DNA of 64,000 nucleotides from a bacterium 1XD42-54 (GTDB lineage: Bacteria > Bacillota > Clostridia > Lachnospirales > Lachnospiraceae). Within the stretch, counting starts at the first letter, position 1; each line of letters opens with the position of its first letter. Of this stretch, positions 1 through 8,522 are shown piece by piece. Location of the stretch: contig RAZH01000009.1 of assembly GCA_003612585.1 (NCBI GenBank), positions 118,003 to 182,002 on the forward strand, given 5' to 3'. The translations under genes and the position numbers were made by a program. Under the pieces are notes generated by a model that saw nothing but the letters and a program-made list of their open reading frames with translations, searched no databases and was not told the origin of the DNA.

Positions 1-475
1 CATAATTTTCCGTATTCTCCGCATCCTCAAATACCTGATATACATACAGATAATATCCGCCCGGGAGATCTACGGAGTATGTCCATGCACCGCTCTCCTC
101 ATCCTTTACCATATCTGCGATGTAGCCTTCATCTCCGCCATGGACAAGCCCCTTGCCCTTTTCCCAGTCTTCCGGATTCACAAGATAATTCTCTACCGCA
201 TCTCCCTCTTCCAGGTTGATTCCGCCGCAGTATACTTTTTCGTCTTCATCATAATAAAACTGGAAACCGCCCTTGATCTGTACCTTTGCGGCGTCCTCAT
301 TATAATATTTGAAGGTTGCCGTATAACCCGTTTTGGAATTTTCGTTTTCCTCAACAAAAACCCCCGCGTCTTCCGGTATCGCTTCCCCGGCCATAACACC
401 CATTCCCATAGCTGCCAGAAGCGCCAGCGAGGCACTGCCTGTTATTACTGTTTTTCTTACAAGATTTTTCTTCAT
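1..475 (-). CDS. Secreted protein, N-terminal part (cut by window edge)
   Basis: This is the first 158 codons of a longer gene that runs out of the window. The start ATG is at 475, with an AGGAGG ribosome binding site a few bases upstream. The protein opens with KK and a hydrophobic stretch ending in VMAGE, a typical signal peptide. The mature part is acidic and aromatic-rich, with beta-strand-like segments such as WTYSVDLPGGYYLYVY. This resembles the immunoglobulin-like N-terminal domain found ahead of secreted esterase (alpha/beta hydrolase) domains. That resemblance is an inference from general pattern; the catalytic part, if any, lies outside the window, so no enzymatic function is assigned. 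Confidence 0.75.
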   Translation of the reverse strand, partial: MKKNLVRKTVITGSASLALLAAMGMGVMAGEAIPEDAGVFVEENENSKTGYTATFKYYNEDAAKVQIKGGFQFYYDEDEKVYCGGINLEEGDAVENYLVNPEDWEKGKGLVHGGDEGYIADMVKDEESGAWTYSVDLPGGYYLYVYQVFEDAENTENY

Positions 476-695
476 ACATGCTTCCTCCTGTTTTTTCTTC
501 CCACGAAAGTACACATCAGCTAGACATGCCGACTGTATCCCCTTCGTATACACTGATTGTAACAAGAAGCTATCTGTCTGTAATCTCAACTTATCTGCAA
601 ATACGATATCAATCCTTGCACCGGATGTATCATATTTTGCTGTGGTATCCTTTCTTGTTCTGTTTTATTTGTTCCAGACATTTTATTTATCTGCC

Positions 696-1218
696 TCATG
701 CCTGCATATATTTCACTCCAATCTCTTCACTGGATCTCACCTTACATACCCGCTCATGGATACGGCATATCCGTTCACTCTGTGATCCGTCAGCTACTGC
801 ATCTGTTGTATGCTCAAGATAATGCAGCAAATGAATCAGCTCCTCTGATACTTCCTCCCGGTTTTCCCCACGTGTGTTCAAAAAAATCCGCACCGTCCTC
901 CAGTGTACATTCCGGCACTTCTTCACACCTTGGGGCAAATGTGTAACGATATTTTCCATATCCGAATAAATCAAACGTCATAATCATAATCAAATACGTC
1001 TGATTCAGATGATTATAATTCGGAATCCCAGGTTCCAGAAGCGAGGTATCCATAAGACTTTGATAATATCTGCTGCGCTTTACAAGATCATTTCGCTTTT
1101 TATCCTGCATCTCTGTATTATAGATATTTTCCTCCTCATCCACAGAAAAAATATCCATACGGATAGAACGGCTCAAAGGAGACACCCGAAACTCTTTTTC
1201 TGTTTCACTGTGCCGCAA
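696..1218 (-). pseudogene. Rpn family recombination-promoting nuclease/putative transposase, truncated and frameshifted
   Basis: Two overlapping reading frames together give the middle and end of an Rpn/PD-(D/E)XK family transposase (PF12784 type). The first frame carries IRMDIFSVDEE and IYNTEMQ, which match the nuclease D...ExQ motif, followed by KRSRYYQSLMD and the TYLIMIMTFDLFG region. The frame is then lost in a run of seven A (plus strand 880-886). The second frame continues with FLNTRGENREEVSEEL and a C-terminal helix. Removing one base from the run restores a continuous protein. The N-terminal 60 or so residues of the family are missing and the only upstream start is a TTG. It is a decayed remnant of a mobile-type nuclease and is probably not functional. 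Confidence 0.8.
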
Positions 1219-1252
1219 AACAGGTTTTTCCTGACTTTTATATCTATTGCTT

Positions 1253-2008
1253 TTACACGTTGAATTTTCCTAAAAATTCCTGCATTCTTGCATGTCCCGC
1301 ATCAAAGACCTCTTCCGGTGTACCTTCCAGAGCAACCAGACCTTTATCCATAAAAATAATCCGGTCGGAAATATCGCGGGCAAATGCCATCTCGTGCGTA
1401 ACGATAACCATCGTTATTTTCAGATCAGCCAAAGATTTAATCACACGCAGCACCTCGCCGGTCAGCTCCGGATCAAGGGCTGAAGTCGGCTCGTCAAAAA
1501 ACAAAATCTTGGGATTCAGTGCAAGGGCACGGGCAATCGCCACTCTCTGGCACTGCCCGCCCGAAAGCTGACAGGGATATGCGTCCTCCTTATCCTCCAA
1601 GCCCATTTTTTTCAGAAGCGCGCGCGCTTCTGCATAAACCTCTGCCTTTGCCCGTTTCTGTACGTGTATCGGCGCGTCTGTAATATTTCTCATAACAGAA
1701 TAATGCGGAAAGAGATTGAAATTCTGAAAAACCAGGCCAAAATAACTGCTGATCTGTTTCCGCTTTTCACCTTTTACATACAGCTCTTTTCCATCTTTCA
1801 CACTGGCTGCTATCTCACCCAGATACGAAATCTCCCCGCCGTCAATGTGTTCCAGCATCGTTGCACACCGAAGAAGCGTCGATTTTCCTGAACCGGAGGG
1901 GCCTATGACAGAGAGAATCTCCCCCTCTTTTACTGATATGGAAATATCCTTCAGCACTTCAAGCCCGTCAAAACTTTTCCGTATATGCTTCATCTCCAAT
2001 AGATTCAT
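1253..2008 (-). CDS. Amino-acid ABC transporter ATP-binding protein (GlnQ/HisP type)
   Basis: A 251-residue ATPase that would energise uptake of an amino acid (polar or related) together with the two genes upstream. Visible motifs are Walker [10 protein letters not shown] at about residue 36, signature [15 protein letters not shown] at about 148, Walker [15 protein letters not shown] and the H-loop VTHEMAFA. Length and the MIVTHEM pattern are typical of the polar amino acid transporter subfamily. It begins 11 bases after the permease gene and is the last gene of the operon. An AGGAGG-like site lies before the ATG. The exact substrate cannot be read from the sequence. Confidence 0.95.
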   Translation of the reverse strand: MNLLEMKHIRKSFDGLEVLKDISISVKEGEILSVIGPSGSGKSTLLRCATMLEHIDGGEISYLGEIAASVKDGKELYVKGEKRKQISSYFGLVFQNFNLFPHYSVMRNITDAPIHVQKRAKAEVYAEARALLKKMGLEDKEDAYPCQLSGGQCQRVAIARALALNPKILFFDEPTSALDPELTGEVLRVIKSLADLKITMVIVTHEMAFARDISDRIIFMDKGLVALEGTPEEVFDAGHARMQEFLGKFNV

Positions 2009-2019
2009 TGCGCTTCCTC

Positions 2020-2667
2020 CTAATGATAATAATTCAGCTTCTTCTCAAACAGTTCCATCACCCATGCTACCACGAAATTGAATATGTAATAAAAGCCTCC
2101 TGCAATCACAAAAGGAAGAACCGTTGTCTGTGCCGCCGCAATCTGCTTTGCAACAGCAAACATTTCAATATAAGATACTGAATATACGAGAGACGTATCT
2201 TTTACCAATGTAATGACTTCATTTGTCACGGACGGCAGCACGATCTTGATCACCTGCGGAAGAATAATCTTAAGGAACGTCTGGCTTTTTCCGTATCCGA
2301 GAAGCTGCGCTGCCTCATACTGCCCTTTCGGAATCGACTCAATACCGGAACGATATATTTCAGCAAAATATGCGGCGTAATTCAACGAACATCCCAAAAT
2401 AATGGCTGTAAATTTGTAACCGCCGATATTCATTTTCCACAGATAAAACGGACCAAAATACCAGATCAGAAGCTGCAGCATGAGCGGTGTTCCGCGCATA
2501 ATCGAAATATAAATTTTCACCAGCCAGCTCACCGGCTTGATGCGGCTCACTCTGCCAAAATACACTACCATTCCAAGCGGCAGCGAAAACAGCAGTGTCA
2601 GCGCAAAAATCAGGCAGCTCTGCCCGAATCCCATTGTAAGTTGTCTCAGCATTACGTTTAAACTCAT
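2020..2667 (-). CDS. Amino-acid ABC transporter permease (HisM/GlnP type)
   Basis: A 215-residue inner-membrane permease. It has several hydrophobic helices and the permease EAA-type loop [19 protein letters not shown], where the ATPase docks, and RGTPLMLQL, a hallmark of the HEQRO polar amino-acid permease family. The ATG at 2667 was chosen because GGAGGAGA precedes it; the open frame runs further upstream but those codons look non-coding. It sits between the binding protein (139-base gap) and the ATPase (11-base gap). It is probably used as a homodimer, since only one permease gene is present. Confidence 0.94.
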   Translation of the reverse strand: MSLNVMLRQLTMGFGQSCLIFALTLLFSLPLGMVVYFGRVSRIKPVSWLVKIYISIMRGTPLMLQLLIWYFGPFYLWKMNIGGYKFTAIILGCSLNYAAYFAEIYRSGIESIPKGQYEAAQLLGYGKSQTFLKIILPQVIKIVLPSVTNEVITLVKDTSLVYSVSYIEMFAVAKQIAAAQTTVLPFVIAGGFYYIFNFVVAWVMELFEKKLNYYH

Positions 2668-2806
2668 CCATTCTCCTCCCGGAAACAAGCACGGGGACTG
2701 CCGTGCGCCCAAGAATGTGTCTGTGCCAGATGAAATAACTTTTACCGGCAACACCCCTTCGGCTCTCACAGCAGTCCCTTATCGTCGTGACGCTTTTTGT
2801 TCTTCT

Positions 2807-3607
2807 TTATTCTTCTGCCTTCAGAGATACCATATCTGCAATCTCATATTTTTCGGCAAGCTCCTGAACCGTACCATCATTCGTGAGCTTCTGAAGATCT
2901 GCATTGACGATATCACAAAGCTCCTGATCGCCCTTTTTAAAGCCAATCGCATACTGCTCTTTGTTCAGAGTCTGATCCAGTATTTTGAATCCTTCTCCTC
3001 TGGAATTCAGCTGATATTTTGCAACACCGATGTCAATCGCCAAAGCATCCAGCGCACCTGCCTGAAGCTCAGTAAATGCGGTATTGTAATCCGCAAACGG
3101 TCTCAGTTCTCCAAAGGTATCTGCCAACGCCTTCTGTCCGCCTTCTTCCTCACTGTTTAACAGCTCTTCTGCTGCGGAAGCAGCCTGCACGCCGACAATC
3201 TTTCCTGCCAGTCCTTCCAGATCATCAATGCCGGCATCCTCTGCCACAACGATCACCTGGCTGTTGTCCACATATGGAACAGAAAACGTGTAATCATCCT
3301 CACGTCCATTCATCGTAAAACCGTTCCAGATGCAGTCAATGGCTCCGGAATTCAGCTCCATATCCTTGGAATCCCAGTTGATCGGTTTCTTGACAAGCTC
3401 CCAGCCTTCCATTTCACAGACTGCCTGTGCCAGCTCCAGATCGAAACCGGTATATTCCCCGTTGTCATCCATATATCCATACGGCGGATATTCCGCATCA
3501 AACCCTACGGTCAGAGACGTTCTCTCGCCTGCCATACAAACAGTGCCAATCATCATAGATGCAGTTAATGCAACCGCTGTCATTGTACAAAATACGCTTT
3601 TTTTCAT
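2807..3607 (-). CDS. Amino-acid ABC transporter substrate-binding protein
   Basis: A 266-residue extracellular solute-binding protein of family 3. It has a signal peptide (MKKSVFCTMTAVAL... ending near CMAGE). The mature domain begins with LTVGFDAEYPPYGYMDDNGE and GFDLELAQAVCE, the standard first lobe of amino-acid binding proteins. It ends with the family's closing helix LTNDGTVQELAEKYE. No clear lipobox is seen, so the mode of anchoring is uncertain. The ATG at 3607 follows a GGAGG site. It is the first gene of the operon and has its own strong promoter and a palindrome in the leader. The ligand is not predictable from sequence. Confidence 0.94.
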   Translation of the reverse strand: MKKSVFCTMTAVALTASMMIGTVCMAGERTSLTVGFDAEYPPYGYMDDNGEYTGFDLELAQAVCEMEGWELVKKPINWDSKDMELNSGAIDCIWNGFTMNGREDDYTFSVPYVDNSQVIVVAEDAGIDDLEGLAGKIVGVQAASAAEELLNSEEEGGQKALADTFGELRPFADYNTAFTELQAGALDALAIDIGVAKYQLNSRGEGFKILDQTLNKEQYAIGFKKGDQELCDIVNADLQKLTNDGTVQELAEKYEIADMVSLKAEE

Positions 3608-3654
3608 AATATATATCCTCCACTTCCGGCAGCGCAAGCCGCCTGCTCTCTGCT

Positions 3655-3672
3655 GTAGTAGCACTCTACTAC
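3655..3672. promoter_or_regulatory. Palindrome in transporter leader, candidate operator
   Basis: GTAGTAGCACTCTACTAC has perfect 7-base arms around CACT. It lies 17-34 bases downstream of the -10 box of the amino-acid transporter promoter. A second small palindrome GTAGCTAC (3704-3711) sits inside the promoter spacer and shares the GTAG/CTAC half-sites. Together they look like a repressor operator, but the regulator is unknown. Confidence 0.45.
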
Positions 3673-3688
3673 GCTAAACTGCACGTTT

Positions 3689-3717
3689 ATCTTACCAGAC
3701 AACGTAGCTACTGTCAA
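3689..3717 (-). promoter_or_regulatory. Sigma-A promoter of amino-acid ABC operon
   Basis: TTGACA (3712-3717) and TAAGAT (3689-3694) are separated by exactly 17 bases, facing the binding-protein gene. The match to the vegetative consensus is near perfect. Confidence 0.85.
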
Positions 3718-3718
3718 G

Positions 3719-3758
3719 TAAAAAAAGCTGCTGTCCCATTGTTTGAAGGACCGCAGCC
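3719..3758 (-). terminator. Intrinsic terminator after zinc-ribbon gene
   Basis: On the minus strand a GCTGC-G-GTCC arm pairs with GGAC-A-GCAGC and is followed by seven T. It ends the transcript of the upstream gene just before the amino-acid transporter promoter. Confidence 0.8.
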
Positions 3759-3793
3759 TAATCTATACGATTCTATTTTGTATACTTATGAGA

Positions 3794-5344
3794 TCACGCC
3801 TCGTATTCACGCATTTTTCCTTTGTAAAGGAAAATCCACAAAGCAAACAGAAGCATCCATCCAATACTTCCTGCTCCGCTGATGATATTGGCAATCTCAG
3901 AATTCACGATACCGGAAAGCAGATTGATGACAGCCATAAGCGCCAGAAGGATATGAACCACTGCCACATAAACAGACACACTTCCATACTCCTCGCCTGC
4001 CTTACTGTTCAGACGGCAGGTCTTCAGTGTCGCAAGATAACAGAAATAGTACATAATCACAAACATGACCACTGCAATCAACAATACCAGCACAACGCCA
4101 GATATCACCATCATCGAAATGCTTTTTGATACCCACGCAGCAATCACAACTGCCACAGAAACAATCAAAACGGCCAGCATTACAACACAAGAAATTGCCA
4201 TATTAATGAAAACGGTTGCCTTTAAAAAGCCAAAGCCAATACCAGACATCTCATCCTTTGCCGTCATCGCCATGACAAAAATCAGCCACAGGCCGATGCA
4301 GAACAGCAAATCCGGAATGTGAAGGACAAGGTTGGCAACAATCGCTCCGGAATCCAGTTTGGACAAAAGCGAAACCAGTGTCTGAACATACCCTGACACC
4401 TGACCAGGCAACGCCATGCCTTTAATCAGGCGAACTGCCTGAGAATAATTCAGCTGATTCATGAAAACGGCTGCAACAGAGCCTGCCAGAAATACGGTAT
4501 GCAAAATTGCAAGAACCAGAAAAATCGGAGATTGCAGCATCTCCCTGGCCTGATCCATAAGCTGACGCGACTGATAACCGCCGGACTGTGCATCCGGACG
4601 CATTCCCTGCATTGGACGCCCTGCCGGATTCGGATTCTGGCCAAACGGTCGATTCGCCACAACCGGACGGCCCGTCTGCCCCGGCGCCGGATTGATCGGG
4701 CGATTCTGACCTGCCATCTGATCTGTCGGCCTTCTTTGAGGACCTGCTCCCGGATTCATCGGACGGCCCTGACCCGCCATCTGCTCAAATGGCCGCCTTG
4801 ACTGTCCTGCCTCCGAATTTCCTGGACGGTTCTGACTTGCCATTTGATCAGCCGCTCGCCTCTTGGACCCTGCTCCCCGATCTGCCGGAGGCGCCTGGTC
4901 TCCCGGCCTTCTCTGCGTATCGGCTCCCGGAATTGCCTGGCCCGGTCTCTGATCTGCCGGTCGCCTCTGTGCCCCAGCTGCTCCCATTGGTTTACGTGGG
5001 CCTGACGGCGCTGTATATCCCGTACTCTGCGGTCCACCCGAAGGTCTTCCCTGCACATTTTTACGGATCGCCCCCTGCTGATCGTACGCCGCTCCTCCTG
5101 GAGTCAAATCGCTCTGCCCATAAATCTGCGGCTGGCTTTTCATTCTGCGTGACGAAGGACCCACACGTCCAGGCTGTGCCGGTCTCCGGCTGCCGGTCTC
5201 TCTTCCCCTGCGAACTTCTGCCTGCACAGGCGCTTCTGTCTCCGCGGATTCCTCTGTATATCTATCTGTATAGGGACTGCCGCATACGGTGCACGCCGCA
5301 GCATTGTCGTCTCCCTCATTTCCACATACCATACATCGCTTCAT
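3794..5344 (-). CDS. Zinc-ribbon membrane protein with Q/R/P/G-rich repeats
   Basis: A 516-residue protein in three parts. First is a zinc ribbon (CMVCGNEGDDNAAACTVCG) with two CxxC pairs. Next comes a disordered linker of about 230 residues with imperfect repeats such as QRRPTDQMAGQNRPINP. The C-terminal half has about six transmembrane helices. No enzymatic motif is visible. The ATG at 5344 was chosen because AGGAGG lies 13 bases upstream and the CxxC motif begins right after it; codons further upstream in the frame look like leader. Proteins of this build are common in Clostridia and unstudied. A membrane sensor or scaffold is possible but not shown. Confidence 0.85.
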   Translation of the reverse strand: MKRCMVCGNEGDDNAAACTVCGSPYTDRYTEESAETEAPVQAEVRRGRETGSRRPAQPGRVGPSSRRMKSQPQIYGQSDLTPGGAAYDQQGAIRKNVQGRPSGGPQSTGYTAPSGPRKPMGAAGAQRRPADQRPGQAIPGADTQRRPGDQAPPADRGAGSKRRAADQMASQNRPGNSEAGQSRRPFEQMAGQGRPMNPGAGPQRRPTDQMAGQNRPINPAPGQTGRPVVANRPFGQNPNPAGRPMQGMRPDAQSGGYQSRQLMDQAREMLQSPIFLVLAILHTVFLAGSVAAVFMNQLNYSQAVRLIKGMALPGQVSGYVQTLVSLLSKLDSGAIVANLVLHIPDLLFCIGLWLIFVMAMTAKDEMSGIGFGFLKATVFINMAISCVVMLAVLIVSVAVVIAAWVSKSISMMVISGVVLVLLIAVVMFVIMYYFCYLATLKTCRLNSKAGEEYGSVSVYVAVVHILLALMAVINLLSGIVNSEIANIISGAGSIGWMLLFALWIFLYKGKMREYEA

Positions 5345-5445
5345 TTTTTTATCTGTTCCTCCTGCTTTTTTCCACAATGTCTGTGGTTCTCTGCCCTTTT
5401 CGGACATTATACCTTATTATGGGAATGAGGGCAACCCCCTGCTTT

Positions 5446-6729
5446 TTACTGCTCCAGAAGTTTTTCCAGGCTGACAAGCTTTACACTCAGGACAAAAATC
5501 TTTGCGGCCTGCTCCAATTCCTCCGGCGTTGGAAAGGAAGGTGCAATACGGATATTGCTGTCTTTCGGATCTTTTCCATATGGGAAAGTAGCCCCTGCTC
5601 CTGTCATTATCACGCCTGCATCCTTTGTTCTTGCCACAATCTTTTTGGCACAACCGTCCAGCGCGTCAAAGGAAATAAAATAACCGCCTTTCGGTTTCAC
5701 CCAGCTTGCGATTTCCAGACCGCCAAGCTCTGTTTCCAGTACGGACAGCACAGTCTCAAACTTGGGGCGAAGAATCGCTGCATGTTTTTTCATATGTTCA
5801 CGTACGCCATCCATATCTCTGAAAAAACGGACATGCCGAAGCTGGTTCAGTTTATCATGACCTATTGTCTGGTAAGACATCGCCTTTTTGGCATCCGCCA
5901 GATTTGCCTTCGATGCCGCCATAACTGCGATTCCCGATCCAGGGAAGCTAACCTTCGAAGTCGAAATAAACTGATACACCAGATCCTCATTGCCTGCCTT
6001 CTGGCATTCTGAAAAGATCGGAAGAATTTCATCCTGATCATTGTCATACAGATGGTGAATGGTATACGCATTATCCCAGAAAATCCGAAAATCCGGAGCA
6101 GCCGGTTTTAGCTGTGCAAACCGACGAACCGTCTCATCGGAATAAGAAATTCCGGTAGGATTCGAATATTTCGGGACACACCAGATTCCCTTGACCGACG
6201 CATCCTCAGATACAAGCTGTTCCACCAAATCCATATCCGGTCCGGTCGCAAGAAGCGGAACCGGAATCATCTCAATACCGAAAAATTCTGTAATCCCAAA
6301 ATGTCTGTCATACCCTGGCACCGGACAGAGAAACTTCACCTTTTCCAGCTTTCCCCAAGGCGTATGTCCACATATCCCCATATACATTGCACGCGCAATC
6401 GTATCAAACATCACATTCAGGCTGGAGTTTCCGTAAACCAGAATATTCTCTTCCGGTACTTCTGACATCTCAGCAAACAGTCTGCGCGCCTCCGGAATGC
6501 CGTCCATAATCCCGTAATTCCTGCAATCAATTCCTGACTCACAATTCATATCCGAGTCACCTTTCAGCACATCCAGCATTCCATTTGTCAGATTCAGCTG
6601 TTCTTTTGAAGGTTTTCCCCTGGACATGTCAAGCTTTAGGCCAACTCCCTTTATTTCCTGAAACTTCTGTTCCAGCTCGTCATGTTCTCTTTGGAGTTCT
6701 TCCCGGGTCATTTCTTTGTATGCTTTCAT
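5446..6729 (-). CDS. Aspartate aminotransferase, MocR-like/type Ic family
   Basis: A 427-residue PLP-dependent aminotransferase that should exchange amino groups between aspartate and 2-oxoglutarate. It matches the Asp_aminotransf family (PF12897 type), seen in LDMSRGKPSKEQL near the start, the substrate loop KYSNPTGISYSDETV, FWDNAYTIHHLY and the PLP-lysine motif STSKVSFPGSG. The C-terminal RIAPSFPTPEEL supplies the carboxylate-binding arginine. Two adjacent ATGs (6732 and 6729) follow AAGGAGG; the second has the better spacing. It lies 50 bases after the zincin gene on the same strand. Confidence 0.92.
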   Translation of the reverse strand: MKAYKEMTREELQREHDELEQKFQEIKGVGLKLDMSRGKPSKEQLNLTNGMLDVLKGDSDMNCESGIDCRNYGIMDGIPEARRLFAEMSEVPEENILVYGNSSLNVMFDTIARAMYMGICGHTPWGKLEKVKFLCPVPGYDRHFGITEFFGIEMIPVPLLATGPDMDLVEQLVSEDASVKGIWCVPKYSNPTGISYSDETVRRFAQLKPAAPDFRIFWDNAYTIHHLYDNDQDEILPIFSECQKAGNEDLVYQFISTSKVSFPGSGIAVMAASKANLADAKKAMSYQTIGHDKLNQLRHVRFFRDMDGVREHMKKHAAILRPKFETVLSVLETELGGLEIASWVKPKGGYFISFDALDGCAKKIVARTKDAGVIMTGAGATFPYGKDPKDSNIRIAPSFPTPEELEQAAKIFVLSVKLVSLEKLLEQ

Positions 6730-6781
6730 CATGTCTCCTCCTTGTATTAAGATGTCTTTGTATCGCAAACATTTGTCCGTA

Positions 6782-7210
6782 TCAAAAGTCTGCGGTGTCT
6801 ATTCTACCGCCTGATATGGATTCCGTCAAGTCTTTTTGTATTTGTTTCTGGTACCGATACTGCGATATCTCCACCGCATCCTCAATTTCCAGATCGTATT
6901 CGCCGGCCAGCGACTCCAGATGATGGCGAAATTCATGTAATAATACTTTGCGAATTCTCTCCCGCAGCTCCTCCTCACTGCTGTATCCGAAACATAGTTC
7001 AAAAGAACCATAATACAGCACAATAAAGCGCCCCAGAAAACGATCCACATGATACTCGCCCAAAACAAAAAGATCATGGTCCTGCGCCGCAGGGTGTAAA
7101 CGCCTGTGTCTTCGAACCATGATCCCTCCATTCAGTTCCTGGAAAAGATCTTCCGGGAACGTTTCTGCAATTTCCAAAGCAGTCTCTTCAAATACCTCAA
7201 ATGTCATCAT
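6782..7210 (-). CDS. Zincin-like metallopeptidase family protein (DUF1025 type)
   Basis: A 142-residue cytoplasmic protein with the HEFRHHLESLAGEYDLE motif. This contains the HExxH zinc site and the family's typical EDxE region; LYYGSF and the ELNGGIMV start are also characteristic. The family (zincin_1, PF06262) is predicted to be a metallopeptidase but its substrate is unknown. The start is uncertain. Two tandem ATGs at 7210 and 7207 have only a weak GGGG site, and a TTG exists at 7234. It may be co-transcribed with the aminotransferase gene downstream. Confidence 0.88.
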   Translation of the reverse strand: MMTFEVFEETALEIAETFPEDLFQELNGGIMVRRHRRLHPAAQDHDLFVLGEYHVDRFLGRFIVLYYGSFELCFGYSSEEELRERIRKVLLHEFRHHLESLAGEYDLEIEDAVEISQYRYQKQIQKDLTESISGGRIDTADF

Positions 7211-7416
7211 TTTATCTGCCCCATCAAAAGACAATCTTTACTATGTTCACACTTTCCATAACAACAGTCAGAAGAAATCAACTCCTGACTTCCATCTGCC
7301 CGTTTTTCCACTTCACAGATCACGATTCGCGTCTGATTCTGCAGTTTACAGAAACCAGTTATAAATTCTTCCGTGACCATACCACTATCACCACTTTTCT
7401 CAATGATAAACGAAAG

Positions 7417-8313
7417 CTATCGTTTTCGGGAAATCTTTTCCATGAGACTCTGCTTCAGTTCTGTAAACGTCTCCTTATGCCATCTGGAAACCGCTCCCGG
7501 ATTCCTCTTTAAAAGCCCACGAACCGACCTGCCATACGTATTGGCAAGACGCCCTTTCAGTTCGCCCATTTTAGCTGCCAGCTCCTGCATTTCCGAAACA
7601 ACCTGGTCTTTTGCATTCAGCGCTTGCTCTTTTACAAACCCTACCTGTTCCTTTGCAAGAAGCGCCTGTTCTTTCACAAAAGCAACCTGCTCTTTTGCCC
7701 TCACTCCCGTATCCTGTGCAAACTGTTCTAGCTCATGCAACTTCTCAGAAAGCTTCCGCAACTCTTCACGAATCAACTCATTCTGTACAAGAATATCGCG
7801 CAGATGAACTGCAGCATGGAAGGAGGTTATAAGATCTGCCAGAATAAAAGGCGTCATCACCGTCACTGCCAGCTTCACGTATTTTTCATCAACGGCAAAG
7901 ACAAGCTGTTCTACATATTGGTGTCCGAATTTTACAAGAACCACTGTCATAAATCCCCAACATACCGTTGAGCCGAGGCAAATATATCCGTTGACATTCA
8001 GAAACTTATCTGAATAATCCCAGTACCGTACCCGAAACAGGCATTCCATCACAGCCCCTGTGACATACTCGAGAAGCGTGGGCGCAACCATACCTGCCAA
8101 AAACATCAGCACCATATGATCCCGCAGCGGAATCGTCACAATCAGAATACAGAGCGCGCCACTCCCGTAAATCGGAAGAAATGGCCCTTTTAAAAAGCCT
8201 CTGTTTACCAGCTTTTTCTCATGAACGGATACATAACAGCACTCCCAGATCCACCCCAGAAAGCAGTAGATGTAAAAAAACATGACCCACTGTGAAACAG
8301 TATACATTTCCAT
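7417..8313 (-). CDS. CmpB-family membrane protein (putative ABC transporter permease) with coiled-coil tail
   Basis: A 298-residue protein. The first 170 residues have the helices and YCFLGWIWE, NRGFLKGPFLPIYGSG and VTGAVMECLF motifs of the CmpB family (PF06541), annotated as putative ABC permease although no partner ATPase is nearby. The C-terminal part is a long charged coiled coil with four heptads of the type KEQVAFV / KEQALLA. The ATG follows AAAGGAAATC. It lies 12 bases after a 38-codon gene and closes the xpaC-telA operon. Transport function is unproven. Confidence 0.9.
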   Translation of the reverse strand: MEMYTVSQWVMFFYIYCFLGWIWECCYVSVHEKKLVNRGFLKGPFLPIYGSGALCILIVTIPLRDHMVLMFLAGMVAPTLLEYVTGAVMECLFRVRYWDYSDKFLNVNGYICLGSTVCWGFMTVVLVKFGHQYVEQLVFAVDEKYVKLAVTVMTPFILADLITSFHAAVHLRDILVQNELIREELRKLSEKLHELEQFAQDTGVRAKEQVAFVKEQALLAKEQVGFVKEQALNAKDQVVSEMQELAAKMGELKGRLANTYGRSVRGLLKRNPGAVSRWHKETFTELKQSLMEKISRKR

Positions 8314-8325
8314 ATATGATTTCCT

Positions 8326-8442
8326 TTAATCCTCATCCTCTTCTTCCGCAATCACACCAGACACCATACTGATCGTGCTCACAGAAACAATCACTGCAAC
8401 AATTACAACAAAAAGTATTAAAACGGTAAGAAAAACTCCCAT
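8326..8442 (-). CDS. 38-aa single-pass membrane peptide in the xpaC-telA operon
   Basis: A tiny gene in the gap between telA and the cmpB-like gene. It reads MGVFLTVLILFVVIVAVIV (first 19 residues), then a short polar stretch and an acidic tail EEEDED. The first half forms one transmembrane helix. AAAGGAG lies seven bases before the ATG, and the gene is 12 bases from the next start. Good ribosome binding site, spacing and hydrophobic pattern support translation. Function is unknown; it could be a small accessory subunit of the membrane stress complex suggested by its neighbours. Confidence 0.72.
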   Translation of the reverse strand: MGVFLTVLILFVVIVAVIVSVSTISMVSGVIAEEEDED

Positions 8443-8522
8443 ATCCTGCTCCTTTCAACTCTGTCCTGCTATTTATTCTATACTTTTACACACCTCTACA
8501 TGGCATATACGGTTGCCTGCAC

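Noticed and set aside
140..523. A 127-codon plus-strand frame at the left edge
   Set aside because: It is antisense to the signal-peptide gene at 1-475, which has a proper start and ribosome binding site.
4789..6012. A 407-codon open frame on the plus strand opposite the zinc-ribbon and aminotransferase genes
   Set aside because: It is antisense to two well-supported genes, has no ribosome binding site, and its composition reflects the complementary repeats.
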